In this document: positions 42,899 to 53,270 of the stretch, piece after piece
Position numbering within the stretch: the stretch's first letter is position 1
How the letters are laid out: each line of letters starts with the position of its first letter
Source: Amycolatopsis lexingtonensis
GTDB lineage: Bacteria > Actinomycetota > Actinomycetes > Mycobacteriales > Pseudonocardiaceae
Direction: 5' to 3'
Length of the DNA: 64,000 nucleotides
NCBI RefSeq assembly: GCF_014873755.1
Contig: NZ_JADBEG010000001.1
Coordinates: 10,671,001 to 10,735,000 of the forward strand
Notes under the pieces: model-generated
Database searches by the model: none
What the model saw: the letters and a program-made list of their open reading frames with translations, nothing else
Told to the model about the DNA's origin: nothing
Translations under genes and position numbers: made by a program

Positions 42899-43281
42899 TG
42901 AGCAAGACGGCAGTTTCCACCGAGAACGCGCCGAAGCCGCCGGCGAAGTTCTCGCAGGCCGTCCGCAAGGGGAACCTGCTGCAGGTCGCCGGCCAGGTCG
43001 CGTTCGACCCCGCGACGGGCGCGATCGTCGGCGACGACGTCGTGGGCCAGACCCGGCAGACGTTCAAGAACATCGAGGCCGTGCTGGCGGAGGCGGGCTC
43101 GAGCCTGGCCGACGCGATCATGGTCCGGGTGTACCTGACCGACACGGCGCACTTCGCGCCGTTCAACGAGGTCTACAACGAGCTGATCGGCGACGCCCCG
43201 CACGCCGCCCGCACGACGGTGTACGTCGGCCTCCCGGGCGAGCTGCTCGTCGAGATCGACGTGCTCTGCGTGCTGGACTGA
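42898..43281 (+). CDS. ridA: RidA family enamine/imine deaminase
   Basis: 127 residues. The RidA (YjgF/YER057c) fold is clear: FSQAVRKGNLLQVAGQVAFDPATG, TRQTFKNIEAVLAEAGSSLAD, VRVYLTDTAHFAPFNEVYNE, and ARTTVYVGLP with the arginine that binds the imine carboxylate, then EIDVLCVLD. RidA speeds release of ammonia from the 2-aminoacrylate-type intermediates that PLP dehydratases make. Being in the same cluster as the fold-III PLP enzyme fits this. ATG 42898 overlaps the IclR stop by one base. A hairpin follows. Confidence 0.93.
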   Translation: MSKTAVSTENAPKPPAKFSQAVRKGNLLQVAGQVAFDPATGAIVGDDVVGQTRQTFKNIEAVLAEAGSSLADAIMVRVYLTDTAHFAPFNEVYNELIGDAPHAARTTVYVGLPGELLVEIDVLCVLD

Positions 43282-43287
43282 GGTTCC

Positions 43288-43317
43288 GCCGGGGCCGGGT
43301 TCGTGCCCGGCCCCGGC
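43288..43317. terminator. Bidirectional terminator hairpin
   Basis: A perfect 12-base-pair stem (GCCGGGGCCGGG and its complement) with a 6-base loop, between the convergent ridA and ACC deaminase genes. Confidence 0.75.
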
Positions 43318-43321
43318 GCGC

Positions 43322-44320
43322 TCAGCCCAGGATGCTCGTGTAGCCGTTGAGCGCGGGCTGCCCGCCGAGGTGGGCGTAGAGGACCTTCGAGTCTTTGTCG
43401 ATTTCCCCGCGGCCGACCAGGTCGATGAGGCCCGCCATGGACTTGCCCTCGTACACCGGGTCCGTGATCATCCCCTCCAGCCGGGCGCACGTCTCGATCG
43501 CGTCCACAGTGGACTTGTCGGGGATGCCGTAGATCCCCGCGTGGTACCGGTCGTCCAGCTCGACGTCGGCGATCTCGCCGGCGCCGATCAGCTCCGCGGT
43601 GTTGCGCGCGATCCGCGTGATCTGCTCGCGCGTCTCGGCCGGCTTCGCGGAGCCGTCGATGCCGAGGATGCGCCGCGGCTTGCCGCTCAGCGCCGTCCCC
43701 GCGACCATGCCGCCCTGCGTGCTGCCGGTGACCGAGCAGACGATCACCGTGTCGAAGAAGACGCCGAGCTCTTCTTCCTGCTTTTCCAGCTCGACGATCC
43801 AGTTCGCGAAGCCCAGCCCGCCCAGCCGGTGGTCCGACGCGCCCGCCGGGATGGCGTAGGGCTTGCCGCCGCCGGCCTCGATCTCGGCGACCGCGTCTTC
43901 CCAGGCCTGCTTGAAGCCGATGCCGAAGCCGGCCCGGACGAGCCGGACGTCCGCGCCGAGGATGCGCGAGAGCTGGATGTTGCCGACCTTGTCGTAGAGC
44001 GGGTCGTGCCAGTCGACCCAGCTTTCCTGCACCAGTACGGCCTTGAGCCCGGCCCGCGCCGCGGCGGCCGCGACCTGCCGGGTGTGGTTGGACTGGACGC
44101 CGCCGATCGAGACGAGCGTGTCCGCGCCCCGGGCGAGCGCGTCGGCGACCAGGTACTCGAGCTTGCGGGTCTTGTTGCCGCCGTAGGCGAGCCCGGAGTT
44201 GACGTCCTCGCGCTTGGCCCACACCTTCGCGCCGCCGAGGTGCTCGGTCAGGCGCTCGAGGGGGTGCACCGGCGACGGGCCGAACAGCAGCGGGTAGCGG
44301 GGGAAGTCGGCGAGGGTCAT
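43322..44320 (-). CDS. acdS: 1-aminocyclopropane-1-carboxylate (ACC) deaminase
   Basis: 332 residues. PLP enzyme that opens ACC, the plant ethylene precursor, to 2-oxobutyrate and ammonia. The alignment with Pseudomonas ACC deaminase is clear from the N-terminal [19 protein letters not shown] and [14 protein letters not shown] (PLP Lys50). Three residues separate it from D-cysteine desulfhydrase and match the deaminase: Tyr290 and Glu291 in DPVYEGKSM, and Leu318 in YAHLGG. ATG 44320 overlaps the GntR stop as ATGA, so the regulator and enzyme are coupled. Confidence 0.93.
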   Translation of the reverse strand: MTLADFPRYPLLFGPSPVHPLERLTEHLGGAKVWAKREDVNSGLAYGGNKTRKLEYLVADALARGADTLVSIGGVQSNHTRQVAAAAARAGLKAVLVQESWVDWHDPLYDKVGNIQLSRILGADVRLVRAGFGIGFKQAWEDAVAEIEAGGGKPYAIPAGASDHRLGGLGFANWIVELEKQEEELGVFFDTVIVCSVTGSTQGGMVAGTALSGKPRRILGIDGSAKPAETREQITRIARNTAELIGAGEIADVELDDRYHAGIYGIPDKSTVDAIETCARLEGMITDPVYEGKSMAGLIDLVGRGEIDKDSKVLYAHLGGQPALNGYTSILG

Positions 44321-44952
44321 CGGTCCTCCAGGAGGTCGGTCCAGATGGTGGAGATCACGGAGACGGCGGTGGCGGTGTCGCGGGCTTCGAGGGCGTCGAT
44401 GAGCTTCGTGTGGCGCAGGACCGAGTTCCAGGCCTGTGCCGAGCTGAACCGGGCGTGCTCCAGCCGGCGCAGCAGGGGCGTGTAGCGGTCGAGGGTCGCG
44501 GCCACGGCGGCGTTGCCGGCCAGGCGGACGGGGATGTCGTGCAGTTCGTCGTCCGCCTTCACGGCGGCGGCGATGTCGCCGGCTTCGATGGCCTTCGCGA
44601 ACCGGTCGTTGGCCGCGCGCATCTCGGCGACGTCGGCCGGACGGCACCTCGTGGCGGCCTCCCGGACGGCGAACTCGTGCAGCACGCGCACGATCTGGCG
44701 GGCGTCGATGACGTCGCGGGACATGACGTCGGAGACGCGGGTGTAGCTCTGCGGCTTGGAGTCGACGAGCCCGTCGTCGGCCAGCCGCCGGAGTGCTTCC
44801 CGGACGGGTGCTTTCGAGAGGCCGAGCTGCTCGGCGAGGTCGCCGTCGCGCAGGGGGGTGCCGGGCGGCAGGGTGCCGTCGACGATGGCCTGGCGGATGC
44901 GGTCGTACGCCTCGTCTCGCAGCAGCGGGCGACTGACCTTCGAGAGACTCAC
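44317..44952 (-). CDS. GntR-family regulator (FCD subfamily)
   Basis: About 211 residues from GTG 44952; in-frame ATG codons at 44961 and 44976 would add a few residues. The N-terminal winged helix ([52 protein letters not shown], in pieces) is GntR type. The helical FCD domain follows, with metal-ligand candidates Asp and His residues ([36 protein letters not shown]). A promoter with -10 TAACAT puts the first transcribed base at the GTG, so the message is probably leaderless. A perfect palindrome overlaps this promoter, suggesting self-repression and control of acdS. Confidence 0.9.
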   Translation of the reverse strand: MSLSKVSRPLLRDEAYDRIRQAIVDGTLPPGTPLRDGDLAEQLGLSKAPVREALRRLADDGLVDSKPQSYTRVSDVMSRDVIDARQIVRVLHEFAVREAATRCRPADVAEMRAANDRFAKAIEAGDIAAAVKADDELHDIPVRLAGNAAVAATLDRYTPLLRRLEHARFSSAQAWNSVLRHTKLIDALEARDTATAVSVISTIWTDLLEDR

Positions 44953-44970
44953 ATCTAACATGTTAGATGT
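44951..44970. promoter_or_regulatory. GntR operator: perfect 20-base palindrome
   Basis: ACATCTAACATGTTAGATGT overlaps the predicted -10 and start of the GntR gene, the right place for autorepression. Confidence 0.75.
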
Positions 44971-44989
44971 CGGCAAGCCCGTCCGGCAA
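44960..44989 (-). promoter_or_regulatory. Promoter of the gntR-acdS pair
   Basis: Minus-strand TTGCCG (44989-44984), an 18-base spacer and TAACAT (44965-44960). The next possible start codon is seven bases later (GTG 44952), which implies a leaderless transcript. Confidence 0.5.
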
Positions 44990-45009
44990 GGAGCCAGGCG
45001 GGTGGGAGG

Positions 45010-45363
45010 TCAGTAAACGGGGCCGGTGTACTTTTCCCCAGGACCCTGGCCCGGGGGATCGGGCACGACCGAAGCCTCGCGGAAGGCCTTCTGGAGCGAC
45101 TGGAGACCGTCGCGCAACGGGCCGGCGTGCAGGCCCAGGTACTCGGCGGACGCGGTCACCAGCCCGGCGAGCGCGGTGATCAGCCGGCGGGCCTCGTCGA
45201 GGTCGCGGTGCGGGGAGGTCTCCGGGTCGGCGTCGGCGAGACCGAGCCGCTCGGCGCCGGCCGACAGCAGCATCACGGCCGCGCGGCTGATCACCTCCAC
45301 GCTCGGGATCTCCTCGAGCTGCCGGGTGGAATAGGGGGGCTGTTCGGGGGGTTGTTCTGACAC
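45010..45363 (-). CDS. DUF1844 protein
   Basis: 117 residues from GTG 45363, preceded by GGAAGGG. The conserved core is [40 protein letters not shown] and [19 protein letters not shown], all helical, flanked by Pro-rich ends. Function is unknown. In actinomycetes it is usually found divergent from infC, as here. Reading further upstream in the same frame runs into the infC leader and loses plausible coding sequence. Confidence 0.88.
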   Translation of the reverse strand: MSEQPPEQPPYSTRQLEEIPSVEVISRAAVMLLSAGAERLGLADADPETSPHRDLDEARRLITALAGLVTASAEYLGLHAGPLRDGLQSLQKAFREASVVPDPPGQGPGEKYTGPVY

Positions 45364-45526
45364 GTCTGGTACCCTTCCACGAGCGACCAGCCCTCGAGCG
45401 ATCGGGGGCGGCAAGTGGAGCCCCGCTCCCACCCGCGTCACCGTACAGGTGGCCGGGTCCGGTCTCGCCCGGACGTCAAGTCCAGGGTGAAGAAGTGTCC
45501 TCCGGGGCACGATCGGAAACAGAGTG

Positions 45527-45555
45527 GGCCCCGCGCACCGACAGGTGACGGGGCC
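45527..45555 (+). promoter_or_regulatory. Hairpin in the infC leader
   Basis: GGCCCCG (45527-45533) pairs with CGGGGCC (45549-45555), with an inner CACC/GGTG stem. It sits in the 255-base leader upstream of infC and could be an attenuator. The rest of the leader holds no other clear element. Confidence 0.5.
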
Positions 45556-45618
45556 TTCGCTATGTGGGCACCAGGTCGAAACGAGAACAGGAAACATTCC
45601 TCGGACCAAGGAGGCCCC

Positions 45619-46182
45619 ATCAGCTCCGAGACACGCATCAACGACCGAATCCGGGTGCCGGAGGTCCGACTCGTCGGGCCCGCCGGTGAACAGGTCGGCA
45701 TCGTCCGGATCGAGGATGCGCTGCGCCTGGCGCAGGAGAACGATCTCGACCTCGTCGAGGTCGCGCCGCAGGCCCGCCCGCCGGTGTGCAAGCTCATGGA
45801 CTTCGGCAAGTTCAAGTACGAGAGCGCGCAGAAGGCCCGCGAATCGCGGCGCAACCAGCAGCTGACCGTCATCAAGGAACAGAAGCTGCGCCCCAAGATC
45901 GACCAGCACGACTACGAGACCAAGAAGGGTCACGTGTCGCGCTTCCTGGCGGCGGGCAACAAGGTCAAGGTCACGATCATGTTCCGCGGTCGCGAGCAGT
46001 CCCGGCCGGAGCTCGGCTACCGGCTGCTGCAGAAGCTCGCCGAAGACGTCACGGAGCTCGGCTTCGTCGAGTCGTCGGCCAAGCAGGACGGTCGCAACAT
46101 GATCATGGTGCTGGCCCCGCACAAGAACGTGAAGCCGAAGGCGAAGGCGGAGGCGGCCCCCGAGCCGACCCCCGACGCGTAG
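45619..46182 (+). CDS. infC: Translation initiation factor IF-3 with ATC start
   Basis: 187 residues. IF-3 binds the 30S subunit, prevents joining with 50S and checks the start codon and initiator tRNA. Both domains are complete: [23 protein letters not shown] at the N-terminus and the [18 protein letters not shown] linker followed by [23 protein letters not shown]. No ATG or GTG lies at the conserved start; the homologous N-terminus begins with ATC at 45619, preceded by AAGGAGG with five bases of spacing. A rare start codon is the known means by which IF-3 limits its own synthesis. An in-frame ATG at 45562 is less likely. Confidence 0.95.
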   Translation: MSSETRINDRIRVPEVRLVGPAGEQVGIVRIEDALRLAQENDLDLVEVAPQARPPVCKLMDFGKFKYESAQKARESRRNQQLTVIKEQKLRPKIDQHDYETKKGHVSRFLAAGNKVKVTIMFRGREQSRPELGYRLLQKLAEDVTELGFVESSAKQDGRNMIMVLAPHKNVKPKAKAEAAPEPTPDA

Positions 46183-46203
46183 GCGCCGACCAGCACGAGT
46201 CAG

Positions 46204-46230
46204 CGGCTCACCGGAATCTCCGGTGAGCCG
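46204..46230 (+). promoter_or_regulatory. Hairpin between infC and rpmI
   Basis: CGGCTCACCGGA and TCCGGTGAGCCG form a 12-base-pair stem with the loop ATC. It has no T-tract, so it may be a processing or partial attenuation site within the operon. Confidence 0.55.
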
Positions 46231-46250
46231 CCGCACGAAAGAGGACTGAA

Positions 46251-46445
46251 ATGCCGAAGATGAAGACCCACAGCGGGACGTCCAAGCGGATCCGCGTCAC
46301 GGGCACCGGCAAGCTGCGCCGCCAGAAGGCCGGCCGCCGCCACCTGATGGAGAAGAAGTCGAACCGCCTCACCCGCCGTCTCGAGGGCACGACCGAGCTG
46401 GCGAAGACCGAGGCCGGCCGCGTCAAGCGCCTGCTCGGCATCTGA
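46251..46445 (+). CDS. rpmI: 50S ribosomal protein L35
   Basis: 64 residues, the normal size. [20 protein letters not shown] and [24 protein letters not shown] (in pieces) are the L35 pattern, very basic as expected for an rRNA-binding protein. It is the second gene of the infC-rpmI-rplT operon, with AAAGAGG upstream of ATG 46251. Confidence 0.98.
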   Translation: MPKMKTHSGTSKRIRVTGTGKLRRQKAGRRHLMEKKSNRLTRRLEGTTELAKTEAGRVKRLLGI

Positions 46446-46513
46446 TCCCGCAGAACTTGCTGTAACCACCCGGGGCGTCCCCCTTCGCCCCCTGAGATCG
46501 ACAGGATGGACCC

Positions 46514-46888
46514 GTGGCACGCGTCAAGCGGGCGGTCAACGCCCAGAAGAAGCGTCGCGCAACTCTCGAACTGGCCAGCGGCTACCGCGGCCAGCGTTCG
46601 CGGCTGTACCGCAAGGCCAAGGAGCAGACGCTTCACTCGCTCAACTACGCCTACCGGGACCGCCGTGCCCGCAAGGGTGACTTCCGCCAGCTGTGGATCA
46701 CCCGCATCAACGCGGCCGCCCGCGCCAACGGCGTGACCTACAACCGGTTCATCCAGGGCATCAAGGCCGCGGGTGTCGAGGTCGACCGCAAGATCCTCGC
46801 GGACCTCGCCGTCAACGACGCCGCCGCCTTCACCGCGCTGGCCGAGCTCGCCAAGGCCAACGTGAACACCGAAGCGAAGTCGGCCTGA
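46514..46888 (+). CDS. rplT: 50S ribosomal protein L20
   Basis: 124 residues. L20 is needed early in 50S assembly and in many bacteria represses its own operon. [24 protein letters not shown] and [25 protein letters not shown] (in pieces) are standard. GTG start at 46514. Its last codons overlap the start of the methyltransferase gene by four bases. Confidence 0.98.
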   Translation: MARVKRAVNAQKKRRATLELASGYRGQRSRLYRKAKEQTLHSLNYAYRDRRARKGDFRQLWITRINAAARANGVTYNRFIQGIKAAGVEVDRKILADLAVNDAAAFTALAELAKANVNTEAKSA

Positions 46889-47700
46889 CCGGCAGCTTTC
46901 CCCGGCCCGGGGCGGATCCGTTCACCGAACGGACCCCCCGGGTCGTTGCTGCGCGCAAGCTGACGCGGCGCGCGGAACGCGACAAGACCGGCCGGTTCCT
47001 GGCCGAAGGCGCCAACGCCGTCGAGGCCGCGCTGGCCGGCGGCACGGTGCACGAGCTGTTCGTCACCGCCCGCGCCGCGGAGCAGCACGCGAACCTGGTC
47101 GACGCCGCCCGCGCGGCCGGCGTTCCGGTCTCGCCGATCACCGACCGCGCCGCCGACGGGCTGTCGGAAACCGTGACGCCCCAAGGCATCGTGGCCGTCT
47201 GCGCGCTGCTCGACCGCCCGCTCGAAGCGGCCGTGACACCGGGCGCCCGGCTCGTCGTGGTGCTCGTCGACGTCGCCGACCCCGGCAACGCGGGCACGGT
47301 GATCCGCGTCGCCGACGCCGCGGGCGCCGACGCCGTGGTCCTGGCCGGCGACACCGTCGACCCGCACAACGGCAAGTGCGTCCGCGCCGCCGCCGGCAGC
47401 CTCTTCCACCTGCCGATCACGCGGGTCCGGGACGTCCCCGCCGCGCTGGCGGCCTGCTCGGCCGCGGGCCTGCGGACGTTCGCCGCCCACGGCTACGCCG
47501 ACGCCGAACTCGATCGGGTGGATCTCACCGCCCCGACCGCGTGGGTCTTCGGGAACGAGGCCCACGGCCTGCCCGCCGACGTCCTCGACCGGACGGACCT
47601 CGCGGTCCGGATCCCGCTGTACGGCAAGGCGGAAAGTCTCAACCTCGCCACCGCCGCGGCGGTCTGCGTCTACACGAGTGCGCTGGCGGCCCACCGCTAG
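46885..47700 (+). CDS. SpoU/TrmH-family rRNA or tRNA 2'-O-methyltransferase, CTG start
   Basis: 271 residues. The SPOUT knot motifs are clear: [29 protein letters not shown] (motif 1, pieces), [11 protein letters not shown] (motif 2) and [20 protein letters not shown] (motif 3), with an N-terminal substrate-binding domain beginning [23 protein letters not shown]. It uses S-adenosylmethionine to methylate a ribose. The most likely homolog is the TsnR-like protein that follows rplT in mycobacteria. No ATG, GTG or TTG is found in frame before the conserved region, but CTG at 46885 overlaps the rplT stop as CTGA, so a CTG start is inferred. Confidence 0.88.
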   Translation: MTGSFPRPGADPFTERTPRVVAARKLTRRAERDKTGRFLAEGANAVEAALAGGTVHELFVTARAAEQHANLVDAARAAGVPVSPITDRAADGLSETVTPQGIVAVCALLDRPLEAAVTPGARLVVVLVDVADPGNAGTVIRVADAAGADAVVLAGDTVDPHNGKCVRAAAGSLFHLPITRVRDVPAALAACSAAGLRTFAAHGYADAELDRVDLTAPTAWVFGNEAHGLPADVLDRTDLAVRIPLYGKAESLNLATAAAVCVYTSALAAHR

Positions 47701-47733
47701 GCTCTCCCGGACCAGAACTTCCCGGGGGGATCC

Positions 47734-48567
47734 ATGGGCAAGCTCGCCCGTTCGTACGCCTTGTTCACCGCTTCGCTGCGGGTGCTGCGCGCCCACAAGG
47801 GGCTGGCCTGGTTCACGGTGCTGGCCGGCGTCGCCGGGCTGTTCGTCGCCGGGGTGTTCCTGACCCCGGCGTTCTTCCTGTCCCACGTCGAGATCACCGA
47901 CGGCGGCCGCCCCACGGCCGGGTCGTGGGTGCTGCTCGCCGCCTTCTACGTCGCTTCGGCGTTCGTCGCGATCTTCTTCAACGCGGCGCTGATCTCCCAG
48001 GCCGACGTCGCGCTCCGCGGCGGCGTCCCGGCGGTCGGCGCGGGCCTGGCCGCGGCCGCACGCCGGTGGCCGGCACTGCTCGGCTGGGCCGCCGTCTCCG
48101 CGACGGTCAGCCTGGTCCTGCGGGCGATCGAGGAGCGGCTCGGCTTCCTCGGCCAGTTCATCGCGGGGCTGATCGGCCTGGCCTGGCGGCTCACGACGTT
48201 CCTCGTGCTGCCCGTCGTCGTGCTCGAAGGCGCGGGCGTGAAGGCGGGCGTCCGGCGGTCGGTGGAGCTGTTCCGCCGGACCTGGGGCGAGAACGCCGCC
48301 GGCGGCATCGGGATCGGCCTGATCGGCTTCGTGCTCAGTCTGGCCGGCTACGCCGTGCTGGTGCTCGCCGGCTTCCTGCTCGGCGGCGGCGCGGCCACCC
48401 TGTTCGTCTGCCTCGGCCTCGCACTCGCCTGGTCGTTGCTGGTGGCCGTCTTCACCGCGACTTTGTCCGGCATCTACCAGACCGCGCTGTACCGCTACGC
48501 CGCCGAGGGCGTGGTGGCCGGCGAGTTCGCGGAGGCCGGCTTCGCCGGGGTTTTCCACGCGCGTTGA
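47734..48567 (+). CDS. Integral membrane protein, DUF6159-like
   Basis: 277 residues with about six membrane helices (26-47, 66-88, 115-131 and others). The opening RSYALFTASLRVLRAHKGLAWF and the centre VVVLEGAGVKAGVRRSVELFRRTWGENAAGGIG (pieces) match a family of membrane proteins of unknown role. No transport or catalytic motif is evident. ATG 47734 has GGGGGGAT upstream. It stands alone between the methyltransferase and pheS. Confidence 0.8.
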   Translation: MGKLARSYALFTASLRVLRAHKGLAWFTVLAGVAGLFVAGVFLTPAFFLSHVEITDGGRPTAGSWVLLAAFYVASAFVAIFFNAALISQADVALRGGVPAVGAGLAAAARRWPALLGWAAVSATVSLVLRAIEERLGFLGQFIAGLIGLAWRLTTFLVLPVVVLEGAGVKAGVRRSVELFRRTWGENAAGGIGIGLIGFVLSLAGYAVLVLAGFLLGGGAATLFVCLGLALAWSLLVAVFTATLSGIYQTALYRYAAEGVVAGEFAEAGFAGVFHAR

Positions 48568-48639
48568 GCGCGGACCCGCACGGCCCCGGGGCGACCGGGG
48601 ACGCGCGGACCCGATCCCATAGACTTTTCCCACCTTTGA

Positions 48640-49763
<1,124 letters not shown>

Positions 49764-49764
<1 letters not shown>

Positions 49765-52325
49765 TGCGAGTCCCAGTCAGCTGGCTGACCGAACACCTCG
49801 ATCTCGCTGAGGAGGTCACCCCGCAGGACCTGGCCGACGCCTTCGTGCGCATCGGGGTCGAGGTCGACGACCTGAGCGAGCTCGGGCCCGTCACCGGACC
49901 GCTGGTCGTCGGCCGGGTGGCCGAGATCGAAGAGCTCACCGAGTTCAAGAAGCCGGTCCGGTTCTGCCGCGTCGACGTCGGCGAGCCCGCCGACGAAGCC
50001 GAAGAGCTGGACGACGAGGACGAAGACGAGGACGACGAAGCCGGCGAGTTCGACGAGGGCCCGCACGGCATCAAGACCCGCGGCATCATCTGCGGCGCGC
50101 GCAACTTCACCGAGGGCGACCTGGTCGTCGTCGCGCTGCCCGGCGCCGTCCTGCCCGGCGACTTCGAAATCGCCTCCCGCAAGACCTACGGCCGCATCAG
50201 CGACGGCATGATCTGCTCGGCCCGCGAGCTCGGCCTCGGCGACGACCACACCGGCATCCTCGTGCTGCCCTCGGGAACGGCGAGCCCGGGCGACGACGCC
50301 CAGGAGCTCCTCGGCCTGAACGACACGGTCATCGAGCTGGCCCCGACCCCGGACCGCGGCTACGCGCTGTCGATCCGCGGCCTGGCGCGCGAGCTGTCGA
50401 ACGCGCTGGACGTCCCCTTCGGCGACCCGGCACTGCTCGAGGTCCCGGCGGCCGAGGGCGACGCCTGGCCGGTCCACGTCGAGGACCCGGAAGGCTGCCC
50501 GCGGTTCGTGCTGCGCCGCGTCACCGGCCTCGACGCGACCGCGCCGACCCCGTGGTGGATGCGCCGGCGGCTGATGCTGGCCGGCATCCGCTCCATTTCG
50601 CTGGCCGTCGACGTCACGAACTACGTGATGCTCGAGCTCGGCCACCCGCTGCACGCGTTCGCCACCAAGGCCATCCAGGGCGACCTGGTGGTCCGGCGCG
50701 CCAAGGCGGGCGAGAAGCTGACCACGCTGGACGACGTCGAGCGCGCGCTGGACCCGGACGACATCGTCATCGCCGACGACAGCGGTGTCATCTCGCTGGC
50801 GGGCACGATGGGCGGCGCGAGCACCGAGATCACGACGGAGAGCACCGACGTCCTGCTCGAAGCGGCGCACTGGAACCCGGCCGCGATCAGCCGCACCGCG
50901 CGTAGGCACAAGCTGTTCTCCGAGGCCGCCAAGCGCTTCGAGCGGTTCACCGACCCGCAGCTGTGCCCGGCCGCCGTCGAGCTGGCTGCCCGCCTGCTGC
51001 GCCAGTACGGCGACGCCTCGATCCGCCCCGGCCGCACCGACGAGGGCTCGATCGAGCCGAACCCGCCGGTCGTCATGCCGATCAACCTGCCCGACAAGGT
51101 CGCGGGCGTGAACTACCAGCGCGGCGTCACGGTTCGCAGGCTCACCCAGATCGGCTGCAAGGTCTCGGTGAGCACGGGCGACGACGGCACCGGCCTGGTC
51201 ACGGCGATCCCCCCGAGCTGGCGCGGCGACCTGCGCCAGCCCGCCGACCTCGTCGAAGAGGTGCTGCGGCTGGAGGGCTACGACAGCATCCCGTCGACGC
51301 TGCCTGCCGCTCCCGCGGGCCGCGGCCTGACCGACGCCCAGCGTCGCGTCCGGGGCGTTTCCCGTGCCCTGGCCGAGGCGGGGTACATCGAGGTGCGTCC
51401 GTTCCCGTTCGTCAGCGACACGGTGTGGGACGCCTTCGGCCTGCCGGCGGACGACGTCCGCCGCAACGCCGTCGTGGTCCGCAACCCGCTGGAGGCCGAC
51501 CGCAACCGGCTGGCCACCACGCTGCTGCCCGGCCTGCTGGACACGCTGCAGCGCAACGTGTCCCGCGGGATGAAGGACGTCTCGCTGTACCACATCGGCC
51601 AGGTCGTGCTGCCCGCGCCGAACCCGCTGAAGGTCCCGGCCCTCGGCGTCGACCAGCGCCCGTCCGACGAGGAGCTGGCGCTCCTCGAAGCGGCGGTCCC
51701 GCAGCAGCCCCTGCACGTGGCGGTCGTCCTGTCGGGCAACCGCCGCCGCGCGGGCTGGTGGGGCGGCGGCGAGCCGGCGAACTGGGCCGACGCGGTCCAG
51801 GCCGCCCGCACGATCGCGGAGGCCGCCGGCGTCGAACTCACGGTGCAGGCGACGGACCTGCCGCCGTGGCACCCGGGCCGCTGCGCTCAGCTCCGCGTCG
51901 GCGACTGGCCGGTCGGCCACGCCGGCGAGCTGCACCCCAAGGTGGTCGAGGCCCTCGGCCTGCCGCCGCGGACGGTCGCGATGGAGCTGGACCTGGACGC
52001 GATCCCGCTGCCGGACTCCCGTCCCGCCCCGAGCGTGTCGGGTTACCCGCCGGTGCTGCTCGACGTCGCACTGGTGGCGTCGGCCGAGGTTCCGTCGGCC
52101 GACCTCGCGGCGGTGCTGCGCGAGGGAGCGGGCGAGCTGCTCGAGGACATCACGCTGTTCGACGTGTACGCGGGCGAGCAGGTGGGCGAGGGCAAGCGTT
52201 CCCTGGCCTACAAGCTCCGCTTCCGGGCGGCCGACCGCACCCTGACGGTCGACGAGGCCACCAAGGCCCGCGACGCGGCGGTGGCCGCGGCAGGCGAGCG
52301 CTTCGAGGCGGCCCTGCGCGCCTGA
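49764..52325 (+). CDS. pheT: Phenylalanyl-tRNA synthetase beta subunit with an acidic insertion
   Basis: 853 residues. Domains in order: N-terminal anticodon-like B1, an EMAP/OB tRNA-binding domain, B3/B4 editing domain (RSISLAVDVTNYVMLELGHPLHAF), B5, the inactive class II core, and the C-terminal ferredoxin-like anticodon-binding domain (YPPVLLDVALVA; DVYAGEQVGEGKRSLAYKL). Residues 74-98, inside the EMAP region, contain 18 acidic residues of 25 (for example DDEDEDEDDE), which is unusual for a tRNA-binding domain. The GTG at 49764 overlaps the pheS stop by one base. Confidence 0.99.
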
Positions 52326-52347
52326 CGGAACGCAGGACGCTGAAGGA

Positions 52348-52371
52348 GAAGGGCCGGGCGACCGGCCCTTC
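52348..52371. terminator. Terminator after pheT
   Basis: GAAGGGCCGG and CCGGCCCTTC form a 10-base-pair stem with loop GCGA, followed by TTC. GGAACGC/GCGTTCC flank it. It lies between the convergent pheT and AlkD-like genes. Confidence 0.85.
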
Positions 52372-52387
52372 TTCGCGTTCCGGCCCG

Positions 52388-53077
52388 TCAGCCGATGTGC
52401 TTGAGCGCCTCCCTCCGCGACAGCCCGGACAACCCCGGGTGATCGTCCACGAAGGACCGCACCCAGTCCGGCGCCGTCTTCGCGTACTCCCGCAGGGCCC
52501 AGCCGATTCCTTTGCGCAGGAAGAACTCCGGCTCGGCGATCGCCGGTTCGATCGCGCGGGTGAGCAGGTCCGGGTCGGTGTCCTCCTTGGCGCCGACCTG
52601 GCAGATGATCGCCGTCCGCCGGCGCCACAGGTCGGCGTCGGCCGCCCAGCTCAGCATCACCGGTGTCACCCGGGCGCGGTCGGCGCGGAGGATCGGCCCG
52701 ACCCGCCGGATCGCGAGCTCGTCCACGTAATCCCACCAGGCCCCGCTCACGATCATTTCCTCGTACATCGGGAGCAGCTCCGCGTCCTGCCACCCGCGGT
52801 ACACCCGATAGCCGGAAAGATCGATGGCCGCGTAGCGCTCTTCGCGGAATTCGGCGGTCCGCCACAACTCCAGGACGGTCGCTGAATATGTCACCCGATC
52901 GGGCAATATGTGGTCGGCCAGTACCCGCTTGAGCAGCACGCTGCGCTGTGGTTTCGCCACTCCGCGGAACGGCATCGCCGACTTCATGTACGCCTGCATC
53001 GCCGGCGCTTTCGCCGGGTCGGCCAGCTCCGCCAGCCCGGTGCGGATCGCCTTGACCAGCCGATCGTCCACGTTCAT
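52388..53077 (-). CDS. DNA alkylation repair protein, AlkD-like
   Basis: 229 residues composed of HEAT-like helical repeats. Family features: PFRGVAKPQRSVLLK at 37-51, WWDYVDELAIRRVG near 128-141, LWRRRTAIICQVGAKEDTD, and FFLRKGIGWALREYAKTAPDWV with the conserved lysine/glycine/tryptophan pattern. AlkD glycosylases remove N3- and N7-alkyl purines from DNA; substrate range here is unknown. ATG 53077 is preceded by GGGGGGAGG. Confidence 0.93.
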   Translation of the reverse strand: MNVDDRLVKAIRTGLAELADPAKAPAMQAYMKSAMPFRGVAKPQRSVLLKRVLADHILPDRVTYSATVLELWRTAEFREERYAAIDLSGYRVYRGWQDAELLPMYEEMIVSGAWWDYVDELAIRRVGPILRADRARVTPVMLSWAADADLWRRRTAIICQVGAKEDTDPDLLTRAIEPAIAEPEFFLRKGIGWALREYAKTAPDWVRSFVDDHPGLSGLSRREALKHIG

Positions 53078-53270
53078 CCGTCCTCCCCCCACCCTCCGGC
53101 GACCCGCAGCGTACTTCCGGGCACCGACAGTTCCGTGGCTCGACGGCGGCCGCAGGTACCGACGAAAGGCGGATGGCGGAAGTCGCGCCGGTCGGCGAGA
53201 TTGTCCAGGGTTGCCGGTAGTTTCGTCGAAATACGGCGAACTCTGTCGAATGCGGACGAAAAGGACGACT

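Noticed and set aside
43322..44320. D-cysteine desulfhydrase
   Set aside because: Residues equivalent to Tyr294, Glu295 and Leu322 of ACC deaminase are present; desulfhydrases differ there.
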